Positions 35,287 to 46,972 of a stretch of 64,000 nt of DNA are shown here, piece by piece. The DNA comes from Blakeslea trispora (taxonomy: Eukaryota; Mucoromycota; Mucoromycetes; Mucorales; Choanephoraceae). Both the position numbers and the translations under genes were made by a program. The notes under the pieces were generated by a model, which was given only the letters and a program-made list of their open reading frames with translations, made no database searches and had not been told where the DNA came from. How positions within the stretch are numbered: the stretch's first letter is position 1; each line of letters starts with the position of its first letter. The DNA lies in NCBI GenBank assembly GCA_025331445.1, contig JAIWNE010000044.1:62001-126000 (forward strand), given 5' to 3'.

Positions 35287-38074
35287 ATGGACTTACCTTC
35301 TACACTTTCAAGAACTATCACTGCTCCACCACCTACAACAAGGAGACCTTCTAACTTTGTGTTTGCTGAGAACAAGAGCAGTACTTCTCCACCACCAGCA
35401 CCACCACCTTTATCGTCTCATTCACACTCCATCGATGTGCCTTTCTCGAACTTAAGTTTACAATCTCCTACCACACCTACCACCAAATACGCTCATCGTG
35501 CCAGCAACTCATTTGCTGAACAACATCATCCCTTTTTCTCACCTTCTCAACTAGCTGGTATTCGACCTCTTTGTTCTTTGACCGAGATAAATGATTGGAC
35601 TTTTTTAACGATAGAGAAATATCCTACTCTTCATAACGCGTAAACCATCTCTTTTTTCTGTTCTTTCATGACCTTGTGCTAACAACACGTATTTCCCATA
35701 GGCAGAGTGCTTATGACTTGGAAATGACCGTGTTGGGATTATCCATCGATCTCGGTAATAATAAAAAGAAAAGAAAAAAAAAAAGAAGAAAAAACAACTC
35801 TTTTAAAAAAAACAATTAATTTATTATTATTATTTTTTTAAAAAAAAAGCTGCCAGTAACCCAAAGACTCATAATTTTAACAAGTTAATAGTTCATTTAC
35901 TTGAACTATTAAAGGATCTTCAATCCAATCAATACGAGTAAATTGTAGTGCCTATTTTATTTTTATTATTCTTACTCTATAGGCTCTATTTTCTATGACT
36001 GACTTGTTATCCAGATCTATTCCTGTAGAAGTGTTTAATACGTTATTCTTAACGCAGGCCTTTATTAAGCAATTTGCGGGCAATTTGACAAACCAAGAAA
36101 TCGTGTATCAATTCGAAAATGACATGAACAATACAACTCATGGCGAAATGTTGATCGAGGCATTATTATATATTATGATGAATATGGATCCTTGGTAAGA
36201 AAACTTTCTTTTTTTTTTTCTAAATAATACTAAAATTTAGCTAATGACCTTAAACATTGTTTCTCTCTCAATTACTCATGTAATAGCTTCAATCATTCTA
36301 CTTATGAGTTCTATACTGAAGTACTAAACACATTGATTGTCCTGTGCTCTACACAACTACACCAATCCAAACTATCTCAGACAAACAACTACTTTCTTGA
36401 TATTCTCATGTCAAAATTCGCTAACCGAGCAGAGACCATTGTGGCACGATTATTGGAAAATATGATTGCTCAAAAAACAGCACCTCCACAATCTTCCAGT
36501 GTGATGTATACTGCTTACAACTATTTCTTTTCAAGTCGACCACTATCCACACTGGATCCAGATGCTATACCTGTCGCAGATCGGAGTTTATTGCTCTTGC
36601 TACTGTTTGGTACACAGCCCGAATCAGATCTCAATCAAGCTTGGATGAAGGCTTATCGATTTGCTTTAGCGAATCTGAGTGATCATCATGGTAAGTCTTT
36701 GATAGAATGTAAGAATTTCAAATGTTGTTAACTGATATAATGAAACAGTTATTTCAAGCGATATGGATGGACAGGATAGGCGAATGCATTTGATATCCTT
36801 CAAGGATCTGTTTGATATCTTTAGTACGTCTATTGAGATAGAAGAAAGGATGGTTTTGTTTTATTTGATATTGAAAGAAAATGAGCCTTTTCGGGTCTTT
36901 GTGCTATCCAGAACAGACCAAGAAACGATTGTAAGAAAAGAAGAGAGAGAGAGGAAACATAGGATTCTAAACCAGCTTTGTCTTGCTAGTATTTACCTAT
37001 ATTGAAACTGATTTATGAATCATTGGAGACCAAAGCCAATTATGCTCAACTTTACATGTTGTTCTCGATCCTATTGATTCTTAGTGAGGATGATATGAAT
37101 AACGAAGCCATGCATAAAGTGGTGAGTTATCTTTCTTACATGTGTATACCTTTCATCATAGATAGAAAAAAAAACAGCTCAAATCATCTATTGATTGTTT
37201 CTTGTTGGTTTGATAGGCAGTCAATCAAATACCTTGGTTTACTGAACGACCTTTGCTCAAGTCCATCTCGTTAGGTGGCCTTATCATCTTGGTTTTGATC
37301 CGAGCACTTCAATTGAATCTCTCCCATCATAAAGATATTTACCTTCATACCAACGCCTTGGCTATTCTATCGAACATGTCGAATACTATTTTTGATATGC
37401 ATGCTTATGTAGCTCAGCGTTTAATAAGGTAAACAAGCAAATGTTTGGGCATAATGGAAACTAAAAACAAATGATTTGTGTTGATAGTTTTTTTGAAGTA
37501 TTAGCAAGACGTTATTCAAAATCGATAGAGGCTTCTACAACAGACAGTTCAGTGTATGAAGATTTATTAGTGCTTTTACTGGAAACGATCAATGCTACCT
37601 TGACTTATCGGCTTAAACATAATGCACAACTTGTGTATGCTTTATTACAAAAACGAGAGATTTTCATACCATTTGCTTCTCATCCACGATTTGTAAATCT
37701 AGTACACAATTTGGAACAAGTGATCCATCATTTCAATACCCGTGTCTCTGAGGCTAATTTAAAAGCGCCTTCTTCTAGTGAAGTACTCCAATTGATTGAA
37801 CAAGCTTCCCGTACCTGGTCAAATCAACAATGGATTGTAAGTCTCGAACAGTGTGTCATTTCAGAATTTCTTATTGCTTTTTTTGTTTTCTTAAAAAAAA
37901 AAAAAGGTTTTGCCACAACTCAAGTTCCAATTCAAAGAAGATCCGAATTCATTTGAATTCTTTATACCTTATATCTGGGCTTTGATCTATCGGAAATCAT
38001 TCTTTTATTGGAGTGATGAAAAGTGTCATGCACTGGAAAATCATCATCGCTTAAATGAAGAAGTAGAATTCTAA
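35287..38074 (+). CDS. Dymeclin (DYM) orthologue
   Basis: Ten exons: 35287-35639, 35702-35754, 35850-35937, 36015-36194, 36287-36690, 36749-36930, 36990-37121, 37217-37428, 37488-37836 and 37907-38074. They give 707 codons (706 aa), close to human DYM (669 aa). Family landmarks: ASNPKTHNFNKLIVHLLEL, ADRSLLLLLLFGTQ, LILSEDDMNNEAMHKV, DIYLHTNALAILSNMS, NAQLVYALLQKREIF, HPRFVNLVHNLEQVIHHFN and FEFFIPYIWALIYRKS. Dymeclin is a peripheral Golgi protein needed for Golgi organisation and secretion. The first 100 residues are Pro/Ser/Thr-rich and not part of the usual family, so they are either an extension or a wrong start. Exon 4 must begin at 36015 (CCAG acceptor after a CTGAC branch point); the nearer TATAG at 35,982 puts it out of frame. 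Confidence 0.92.
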
Positions 38075-39003
38075 CCCCTCTCAATCATCTCCCCTTTCTA
38101 TACACATACACACACACACACAATAGATATGTCTTCTTCTTTTATTTTTTTTTTTTGAGGGGGGAAAAAGTGGAATTCATTTCAAATAAATTTCAACAAT
38201 TTTGTGAATGAACAAATATTTCTACAGTTGATGTTCTCTTTATTATTATTTTTTTCTTAACAAAAAAAGAGAGAGAGAAAAGATGGAACAGCAAGCGAAT
38301 ATTGCTCCTTTCCTCTTTATTACATTAACCTGGTAGAAAAGATTCATCTTTCTTTAAGAAATACTTGAGTTCAAAGCGCAAATGATGCTATCAATGAGGT
38401 TTAGCAGAAAAGACTCAATAGAGCCAAAAAGGAGTATACAGTGTGCTTTGCTTTGAAAAGGAAATAGGAAACTACAGTATATGCCAACAAAGAGTGTACC
38501 TTGTTTTTTTTTGACAGCACAACTCCTCTTTAATAATAATAATAAAAAGCTAGATGTGCATTTCAGAGGAACTTGTTTAATTTATAAAGAAAATCACTAC
38601 TCTTTTTCCCCCTTTATTTAGTTTTTGCCATTTGAATAAAGTTGCTTTAAATGATTCCAGAAAAAAAGAATAACTTTAACAAAGACACGTGCCTCATGTT
38701 TTCCCTTTCCTCCGCCTCTTCTAATGCATAAACAAACAAAGAACCAAGAGAAGAAGGCAAGAATTTGAAATGAAAATATAGCTTAATTGAACTAAACTAT
38801 TACCGATGATTACACACATGATATCATACACACATTCCCAAACAATGATTCCTAGGCAATAAAATTTGGGCGTAAACAATCATTTCAAGGTGTACGAGGA
38901 TTTTTTTTTTTTAAATATAAAACCATCATGTAAAAAAAAACAACGACAATAGGAAAAAAAAAGGATTTTTTTTCTTAATTCTTAATAAGAACAATTGCTT
39001 AAC
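38075..39003. other. Intergenic, 3' of dymeclin
   Basis: Holds a CA microsatellite at about 38,104-38,123 and several A and T runs, but no gene that I can support. Confidence 0.4.
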
Positions 39004-39200
39004 ATGATTATCATTGTACCTGCTTCTTGCGAGTTATGTGGTTGCTGGCTTCCTAGTCATTCTGTAAGAAAGCTTAAGAAAACAAGTGCTTACATGTAAC
39101 AATTTTTACTTTCGTTCTATAGACTGGTTGTCCTAGAAACGGAGTCCATCCATCTCAATGGAAGTGTTATGAAGAAGAAGAAGATCTGTGTGTTGATTAA
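39004..39200 (+). CDS. 45-aa Cys-rich microprotein with one intron
   Basis: An ATG at 39,004 opens 20 codons (MIIIVPASCELCGCWLPSHS) ending at a GTAAGA donor (39,064). A 59-nt intron ends in CTATAG at 39,122. Exon 2 (39123-39200) adds 25 codons and a TAA. The 45-residue product has six Cys (CELCGC, GC, KC, LC) and an acidic Glu4-Asp tail. Precise splice signals, phase-0 joining and Cys spacing argue for a real gene, but it is short and could be chance. The Cys pairs might bind metal. It lies between dymeclin and a convergent DUF1308 gene. Confidence 0.4.
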
Positions 39201-39470
39201 CTGAATTTGTATTCCCTTGACATTCTCTTATTGTTTATATGTTCAATACCTCTCTCTCCCTTCCCTCTATCCATAAAATGATCGTGTCTTGCTTCTTCTT
39301 GACTTTGAAATTGTTATGTAATTACTCTCTTGCAACTTTCCATGTTTCATCTATATGTATGCTTTTATTTTTATTATTTTTTTGACTGCCATGTTTTATG
39401 TAAATACAACAGTTTGATATAAATATGTATATTATTTAAATAAATAAGAAAGTCTCGTTATCTATCTTTT

Positions 39471-40916
39471 CTATGGTTGCATTTTTCGTTCAGCTAAAGA
39501 TCTTGGTTCATGAGCTACAAGGAATTGGCCTTGTAATCCTGCATCTCTTAAGGCTGTCTCCATCCACTGAATAGCTGTCAAGGTTGTCATCTTATAGTAA
39601 TCACCACTGCCAAATATCTTGGCATGGAATTCCGAAAATCGTGTACGAATCTTGCGCCCATTGTTCAATTTAGACCGAAAATCAGAAGGTGGCTCTAGTA
39701 GTTTGGTAAAGGCTTCAGAAGATGCATCTGGTATGATCTCTATAGAGAGAGAGGGTAATATAGTCCATAAGTTAGAGTCAAATGGTCTATCCAATCCAAA
39801 GTGATGTCGGAATAGATATTGGAACCGTGCCTTCTCATTCGGTCCACCTACAATATCCACAATCTCCTGTAGTCGGTCAAAGGCACTCTGAATCATGCAA
39901 AGTCGTCTATGGCTTACGTAAGGTTTGATTTGGGGTAAAGCAGGTACCTGAGCCTCACGCTCGGCCTGTATCTGTAATGGCATGGCAGACACCTTATCAG
40001 GTGGACAGACATGATGTGAGAGTTCTGAAAGGATGGCAAGGGCAGAACTAACATCAATATTTAAGGAAGGTGTAGCAATATGATCCAGATCCTCTAAATG
40101 AGTCAAAGAAGGCAAATAGCTTGATCTTAAGTCGCCTGGTTGTGCATGAACCACAATACCCATCTCTGTTAGTTTATCCATGATTTTCTGAACAAACATA
40201 TCGGGCTCAATACGCATAAATGCAAATACAACAATGGGTGTATGGAATTGAACATGGTGTGCCTTTGCTGTACGCAAATATTCTCTTGCTTTTTTGAATA
40301 TTGGCAAATTATCGAAATCACCTGCAGAAGCTCTTTTTGGACCTTCTTCTTCTTCGTCTTCGGAAGAAGAAGAGGAGTCGTCCCACTCAAATCCCATGAC
40401 TTCATGACGAAAGGCTTTGGCATTACGCGCAATCACCTTGATCCAGACAAGTCCATTCTCCGAAACAATATCAACTTTGACATTGTGGTTCTTGATCATG
40501 GCTGCACGAGGCATCCATTTGTTGTTGTCCATGGGACCACTGACAATACGCATGACTTCGTTCTTATAAGTGAGACCTGCTAGTGCTTCGTGAACTGCTT
40601 CGAGATAACTGAGGTTGGTGCTTTGAATGTGTTCGTTCTTAATTAGCTGAGGGTTCTCTAGAAGCTGACAAGAAAGAACTATTGGAGTTAGACAGTTTCT
40701 TCTTTGTTTTTTTTTTACTCTTTGTTATAAGCTCTTTTTTTTTTCTGGATTTACTTTGTCTAGAAAGGAGAGCTCAGCTGTTAAAGAGTTGGTATATCTA
40801 TGTAAGCCTTCGATGGGTTGCTGTTCATGCCAGGCTTGACAGTCTTGGAGTATATGAAGGCATCGCTTACGTAAAGCTTGTACTTGTGGTATAATACCCA
40901 AATTATTCTGTTCCAT
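39471..40916 (-). CDS. DUF1308 protein (C7orf25/UPF0415-like)
   Basis: Exon 1 40916-40755 (54 codons), an intron with GTAAAT donor and CAG acceptor, and exon 2 40664-39471. Total 451 aa, near the roughly 420 aa of the human homologue. The N-terminal 90 residues are helical (LHILQDCQAWHEQQ). The centre has KVDIVSENGLVWIKVIARN and an acidic Ser/Glu insert (about 135-150). It continues with FDNLPIFKKAREYLRTAKAH and a strand VVFAFMRIEPD that resembles a PIN-like or nuclease-like core described for DUF1308. The C-terminal part (KIRTRFSEFHAKIFGSGD) is also typical of the family. The molecular function is not established. It is divergent from the F-box gene, with a shared upstream region of about 410 bp. 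Confidence 0.85.
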
Positions 40917-41330
40917 TGGAATACGAAATTAAAGAGCAAGAGAAGGAGTTTTAAGGGGGGAAGAAAAAAAAAGAGAGAGAGAGAGGGGATTTGTGTGACA
41001 TGTAACTTTTTTTTTTGACATGAATTTATTTTCGGAAATTTTAGCAGTAAGCTAGAATGACCGAGTTTTTGTAACAAAAAGAACGGAATGAAATCCTCAA
41101 GTCATACTAACAAAAAGTCATTGATGCATGGCTTCCTCTCTTTTCTTTTTTTTTTTAAATAAAATTATCATTTTACCAAGTCTTTCTTTTGCCCTTATTT
41201 TTTTCACACAGCATAATAATAACAATAATAATAAAAAAAAAGAGGTCATTCTCCATGTGCCTAATTCCTTTCTTTCTTTCCGTTTTCACTCATTCTCTCC
41301 CTTTTCTCTTTCTCTCTCAAACAATAAAGT
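40917..41330. promoter_or_regulatory. Shared promoter region of DUF1308 and F-box/WD40 genes
   Basis: A 414-bp spacer between two divergent starts. It carries GA and A runs next to the DUF1308 start, an AAT triplet repeat at 41,215-41,233 and a CT-rich stretch just before the F-box start. No clear TATA box. Confidence 0.4.
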
Positions 41331-43076
41331 ATGACTTTACTTACGCCTTCATTAATTACACCCAATACATCCAAGTTGCTATCCTATTTGTCTTTCAATA
41401 AATCATATGTCACTCCATCATCAAAATCACCCGATGTACCAACCTATATTACTATTGTCATGCGCAAAGACGGCACACCTACAACAAAGTACCTAAATGC
41501 ATATCAGGAATCTTCTCGTTCAAACACCCTACTGGGCCGTCGTCGTGCTTTATCTTCTCAATGCCTGTCCTCACCTAAACAACGTCGATTGATTTCTTCT
41601 TTTATACCCCGTTTCCATGTCACTTCAAAACGAAGTAGTCTTACTCATATTCATTTACGAGACCATGACGATCATCTCATGGTCGATAAATCAACAAGTA
41701 AAGTAACAAAAGAATCCCTCTGCTCTGCTCTGCTCTCTCTCTCTCTCTTTTTTTTTAGTTGATTTCTATTAGAAGAGAAAGAGAAAGGGAGAAACATGAT
41801 TCATTAAACTCATTTCTTGTTTTTTTAATATGTACATTTAGTGATGTATCGACTACAACAATTACCGATTGAATTAATTCTTCATATGTTAATGTATCTT
41901 GACTGTACAAGTTTACTAAGGCTATCAGAGACATGTAAACAACTTTATAGCCTTTGTCAGAATCGATACCTTTGGCAACGTTTATTTCAGACAGATCATC
42001 TTTTGCATCGAGTTCAAAAGACTTACGACTATCACAGTCTGTACAAAAATCACTATGTACTGAATCATCGATGGCGAAAGGGCCATGTACGTACACGCTA
42101 TTTGACTGGCCATGAAGATAGTGTGTATTGTCTAGTCTGGTTGGGACCTGATCGTATCGTCAGTGGCAGCCGAGATCGTTCTATCAAGGTCTGGGACTTG
42201 GTTGGCACTCGATCACTTGTGTTGACCAAGACACATCATGAAGGAAGTGTACTCTGTCTACGTATCTCAGAAGATGCTCGGTTTATGGTCTCAGGTTCAT
42301 CGGATGCCACCTGTCTAATTTGGTCTCTACCTCAATTTGAACCTCAGACACGACTGACAGGCCATACAGGAGGTGTCTTGGATGTCTGTATTGTGAACGA
42401 ATGCATCGTCAGTTCTTCACGTGACTCGAGTATTCGTGTTTGGAGTCAAGAAGGGCATGAACTCAAACGGCTAGTAGGTCACGGTGGACCTGTGAATGCC
42501 TTGGGGTCTCATGGTTCCTTTGTCGTTTCTGCTTCAGGTGACACTACACTGAGATTATGGGATATTGAAACAGGACATTGTTTGCGTACCTTTATTGGGC
42601 ATACAAGAGGATTAGCTTGTGTACGGTTTGATGGAACTTTGATCTATAGTGGTGGACAAGATAATAAGTTGAAAGTATGGGATGCTCAATCTGGCAAGAA
42701 CACGGCCACTCTCTCTGGTCACACAGATCTAATTCGAACCATTGATAGTTTTGAGGTAAGTAGACAAGAAGAAAAAAAGAAGAAATTTAAACTCAGCACA
42801 TTTATAGAATATGGTGGTGAGCGGTAGTTATGACAAGACATTAAAAGTATGGGACATGAAAGAAAACAAGTGTGCCTTAAGCTTTCAGAGTGGTCATTCA
42901 AGTTGGATATTTAATACACTGCTTAACAGAACAAAGATTATCAGGTAAGATAGAAATCAATGAAATTTAATGTTTTAAATTCACTCTCTTTTTTTTCTTT
43001 TTAAAAAAGTGCCGGTCAAGATAAACGTATAATGATTATAGATTTTGGTTATGATCTTGTCACCATTGATCATTAA
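41331..43076 (+). CDS. F-box/WD40-repeat protein (SCF substrate receptor)
   Basis: Exons 41331-41697, 41842-42755, 42808-42944 and 43010-43076 give 495 codons (494 aa). Residues 1-120 are Ser/Arg-rich. An F-box follows at about 126-165 (LPIELILHMLMYLDCTSLLR, then SETCKQLY). Seven WD repeats occupy 190-494, each with the GH...SGS/SASxD...VWD pattern, for example GHEDSVYCLVWLG and SGSRDRSIKVWDL. The last repeat ends IIDFGYDLVTIDH. In the F-box/WD40 class the F-box binds Skp1 and the propeller binds phosphorylated substrates for ubiquitination, as in Cdc4, Met30 and Fbw7. Which orthologue this is cannot be settled by eye. The final 22-codon exon is needed to close the propeller. Confidence 0.92.
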
Positions 43077-43814
43077 GCTTGTGTAAAAAAAAAGCAATGA
43101 TTTCTGTCTTTATAGATTGGATTACTAGAGAGAGAAAAAAATAAAGAAATGTAAAACTTGAATTTTATAGCTGTTTAAAGTCATATAATGAGGGTTAAGA
43201 AGGTCATTTTGAAAATAGAACCAAAAATATATAGCTATGTATTCAAGCTGTAGAGCACTAAGTTTATTGCTATTGCTTGTTATCTGATTACCAGGTATAT
43301 AAGTAAGACGCTGCTCCTCTGACAGTCAACTTGAACGTAGAAAAAAAGGGGAGGCTCAAGGATACATTTCCAAGCGAAGAAGTCGAAGCTACCTTGACTA
43401 CTAACAAACTTGATGAGCTAATTTTAGCTTAGTCCGGTCTTGGCCTATAGTGAATTGGACCATTGGGCCTTCTTTGTCTCTGCTTAAGCATATGAATAGA
43501 CCACTGAGACGGTCAATACTGGTATCTTATATGGTTTTAGCAGAGGTTCAGCAGTGAATGAAGCTATAAAGATGAAAGATGTCCAGATGATCAAGTTCTG
43601 TATACTTAATATTTAAGCAAACAGTACTTCTTTATTGCTTTGAAAAGGTTTGGCATACTATTAGAACACATAGTGGCACAGTAAACTCCGCATATAAGGT
43701 ATGTGAATTCATAGTAATCCTCATCATGCATATCTACATCCAAGCTCATCAAACTTTTGCCAAAGAATTCTTAACACGTCTACATTTAGATTTTACAAAT
43801 AAAGTTCTTTTTAT
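43077..43814. other. Intergenic with transposon debris
   Basis: No intact gene. Short protein-like pieces occur in several frames near 43,400-43,600, probably eroded transposon sequence leading into the relics downstream. Confidence 0.3.
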
Positions 43815-43872
43815 TTAGCATTCGGTAGAGCCGCCTTTGGCATCAATGACATCTTGACACCTATCTATAAAA
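43815..43872 (-). pseudogene. Tc1-like transposase C-terminal relic
   Basis: Reading the minus strand gives DRCQDVIDAKGGSTEC followed by TAA. This matches the common ending of Tc1-type transposases, a basic helix, then RCQ.VI.A.GG.T.Y. Only this tail can be recognised. The rest has been lost or replaced by the plus-strand Helitron-like sequence. Confidence 0.45.
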
Positions 43873-43989
43873 GAAAAATAAAGCGCGGCTCTGGAAGCTT
43901 GTTACGCACATTGCAATTCAAGTCGGAGTCAACAAGGATCGTTGAAAGTGCCACAAGTACATCCAAGCAAACATTGAGAATAAACCTTC

Positions 43990-44756
43990 CTCTACTCTCG
44001 AAGTCTAATAAAGCTACACAAAAGTCTCAAAAAGTACTTACAGATAGTCTTGGTTATAACAACAACACAGGATACAATATAAACAACTTGCAAATCCATA
44101 GATACAACATCAAGTAAGTTCAATTAAATGCTTTTAGAAAAAGCTATCATTAACTATTTTACTAGCTATTGTAAGCGTGGTGATCCTACCAAGAAATATA
44201 GATTTGGTTACCCAAAGCCTGTTATCCCTGCCACATCTTTGAATTCTGACTCCTGCTGTGTTTACAAGAAAGATGTTGGTAATGCCAAGTAAACAATTAC
44301 AACCCCTACCTCTTGGCCATCTTCAGAACAAGCATAGACATCCAGTACAATGGTGGACCTCAAGCTGTCAGATACTTAGCCAATTATCTCGCAAAAGATG
44401 ACTATGAGGCTAAGGTTGTACTCAAGGATATCCAACTACAAAACCAAGGATATTATAAGTGAACATCATATGTTTCTAAAAAGGAGCATTATGCTACGAG
44501 AAATGCTGGTGCTGTTGAAGCAACGTATGATGTGTTAGGCTAGAGCAAGCATAACAATTCAAAAGATGTTATTTTTCTAAGCACAAACTTGCTTGGACAA
44601 GACACTAAAAGATTAAGAAGTGACATCAAGACGCTGGACTCTGGATCTAAGGAAATATACGCCAGAACACACGTTAGTACTGTATCAAGTAAAGCGAGTC
44701 TTATAGTGACCAACAAACTGCTGATGAGGAGCAGAAATATTTTGTTCTACAATTCT
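43990..44756 (+). pseudogene. Helitron Rep/helicase N-terminal relic
   Basis: Conserved blocks appear in order but in different frames. CKRGDPTKKYRFGYPKP (about 44,170-44,220) is followed by YKKDVGN, then, after a frame change, NNYNPYLLAIFRTSIDIQYN and VRYLANYLAKDDYEAK (to about 44,415). These match the Helitron_like_N domain that leads to the rolling-circle Rep motifs: the Cys/His-rich RFGFPKP region, the NPYLL..F....DIQ strand and the YL..Y..K catalytic-Tyr region. Stops at 44,290, 44,460 and 44,541 show decay. The relic is cut off at 44,757 where the palindrome starts. Confidence 0.55.
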
Positions 44757-44846
44757 TTGACAAAGGAAAGAAATTCTCTTTCTTATGTTACTTTTCTTAT
44801 TTCTCATGTTGACGAGTTGCTAAGATTCGGCCTGCATATCCTTTCC

Positions 44847-45119
44847 GGCATCTCTCTGTCAGGATGAAACAGGCCTGCTCCAGCCTGCTCTGCTGTTAGG
44901 AGAAACTTTAAGATCCTGCTTGTACTCTCTTAGCATCTTTCCGTCAGGATGAAAAAGGCCTGCTCCGACCTGCTCTGCTATGAGGGACAGCATGGCACCT
45001 TTATACATCTGTCTTATTTTTTTTTCGGATGCACGAGAGCTTCATAGAAGTCTCTTTCGCAATCCCTTCAGCATCTCTCTGTCAGGATGAAACAGGCCTG
45101 CTCCAGCCTGCTCTGCTGT
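44847..45119 (+). repeat. Subterminal 50-bp units, left arm of palindrome 1
   Basis: Three copies of a GC-rich unit (CATCTCTCTGTCAGGATGAA followed by ACAGGCCTGCTCCAGCCTGC) at 44,847-44,896, 44,932-44,981 and 45,070-45,119, with unrelated spacers. Each unit holds two CCTGCTC cores. Position and spacing resemble subterminal protein-binding sites of transposons, which is inference. Confidence 0.7.
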
Positions 45120-45613
45120 AAGGAACGTTTTGATATTTTACTCTTTGCACCTTATATTATTGCCTTTTGGCAAAGAATCGAGAGAAGAGACTTTTAAACA
45201 GCTATACATAAGAAACGGAATGGTAAGGATAGCTACAAGAAAGGCAAGGATGTCTGATGTATACTCAAGGATATAGAGTTACAAAGTAGACTCCACTACC
45301 AGTACTAAATTAGTAATTGCATCCTAAATGCTTTCTGTATTAGTATACTCGAAACAATCTACATCCCATCGTATCTAGTTTAGCTAATAAAGAAGACTCT
45401 GTCGTCAATTCAAAATAACGTCAACTTGCTTTTTATGATGAAAGTGAAAAATGAAAAGATAACACTGATTTGCAAGCATCCGTTGAAAGACAAACAAACT
45501 GCTTGTACGATAGCCAAAAAAAAAAGAAACGAAAAGAAAAGGAACTGGGACAATAAGACATGTTTTAAACTATACAATTGACTGAGGGAAAAAGAAAAAG
45601 AAAGCACAACAAT

Positions 45614-46746
45614 TTATTCGAGTCGGTAAGGAAGAGAGAATGAGGGACGTCGGTAGTGAGAAGGGAAGAAGGCAGAAGGTTGTCTATTGACAATGTTGTT
45701 GGCAGTCTTATCTACCAAACTTTTTAGAAGCTGCATTTGTTCCATTATGTTTGGAAACAAACAAAAGTCGGCATAGTTTCTTGGCAGGTTAAACTGCCCC
45801 ACACAAGCAAATCTGTATACAGCTTCTTTATACAGATCAAGTCTGTATATGCGGCAAAAATCACCTTCCACCAGTAGGCCGCAAGCTTGGGGTTCGGCGA
45901 CACCAAAGTCAACAAGGCTGTCTACTACAACTTTCAACTCATAAGCCAGTTTAGCTTGGTCATTCACGATTTGCGAAGATCTAGCTCCTTTGTTTTTGAC
46001 TTCAACAACGAAGACGTCGAACTGGCGAGTGTTGGAAGCAAAGCGTAACACAAAATCAGGCTTGATTAAGCATAATGCTCTGCTTCTTTTGATGCTGGTT
46101 GTTGTTGCTGAGGTTGTTGTTGCTGAGGTTGTTGTTGCTGAGGTTGTTGCTGCTGAGGTTGTTGTTGCTGCTGAGGTTTCTGTGGCCAAAGCCGAGCAAT
46201 CCAAAAAGCCATGTGTCCTAATGGTTTGATATGAGTAAAGGTTTCATGACATCTCTTTGTCTACTGTTTACATATCAAATACTTACCATGCATGGGTGCA
46301 TCTTCGGTCGCAATTAAGAAAGACATCAAACAAAGCAACAAGGCTTTGAATGATCATGGTGTCTTCTGAGGCTGGACTTACTTGCCAGCTGGGGCACTTC
46401 AGCATCATAGCTCTTAGCAGCAGAGTCAGCTTCTTCGTGTTCTTCTTCTTTTCCACAATTGCCTTGGCCTCAAGGCTATTCAACAACGAATAAACATCAT
46501 CGAACTCATCTTCTTCCTCAACTTCGCATCTTTCTTGCTTCTTCTTTGCCGCTTCAATTTTCTAGAATGACAGAGGCATTTTCAGTATTCCGAAGTAGCT
46601 TAAAATTATGATATAATTACCTTTACGACCTGTCGACAGTAAAGAGCCAGATCATCTTCTACATCTACAACCTCTGGCAGGTCAAGGGAAGCAATGATGG
46701 ATTTAGTGACAGAAGAGGGAAATCCGTAAGGCTGCTGGCAATGCAT
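45614..46746 (-). CDS. Gene B (PD-(D/E)XK nuclease-like), left arm of palindrome 1
   Basis: Mirror copy of the gene at 48,870-50,002, with exons 46746-46621, 46561-46287 and 46217-45614 (334 aa). It differs from the other copies by one visible residue near the C-terminus (Ser for Phe in PSF(F/S)LPYRLE). Frame, splice sites and catalytic residues are intact. See the right-arm copy for domain detail. Confidence 0.6.
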
Positions 46747-46810
46747 TTGATCAAACAAAAAAATAAAATTGAGAGCCCTATTCAGTATAAAAAGTTAGAT
46801 TATGGTACAA

Positions 46811-46880
46811 AGGTAAACAAAGGTAAACAAAGGTAAACAAAGGTAAACAAAGGTAAACAAAGGTAAACAAAGGTAAACAA
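46811..46880 (-). repeat. 10-bp tandem repeat, 7 units
   Basis: Seven exact units of AGGTAAACAA on plus, between genes A and B. In gene orientation this reads TTGTTTACCT, which contains the core TGTTTAC bound by forkhead proteins in other eukaryotes. It lies about 65 bp upstream of the gene B start, so it could be a promoter element or the gene A 3' end. Confidence 0.85.
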
Positions 46881-46972
46881 AAGAGTCTCTGCTTCTTAAA
46901 GATGCAAAACTAGCCAAGACGACGACTGTTCAAATTATAGACGTAAAGCCCAAGGAAAATAGTATCAATACT

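Noticed and set aside
45990..46229. 79-codon plus-strand frame with Val/Ala/Glu repeats, present in every arm
   Set aside because: Antisense of the gene B linker triplet repeat; the opposite frame carries the nuclease-like domain and splice continuity.
46811..46880. Possible CRISPR-like array
   Set aside because: The units are only 10 bp and directly contiguous with no spacers, and the host is a eukaryote.
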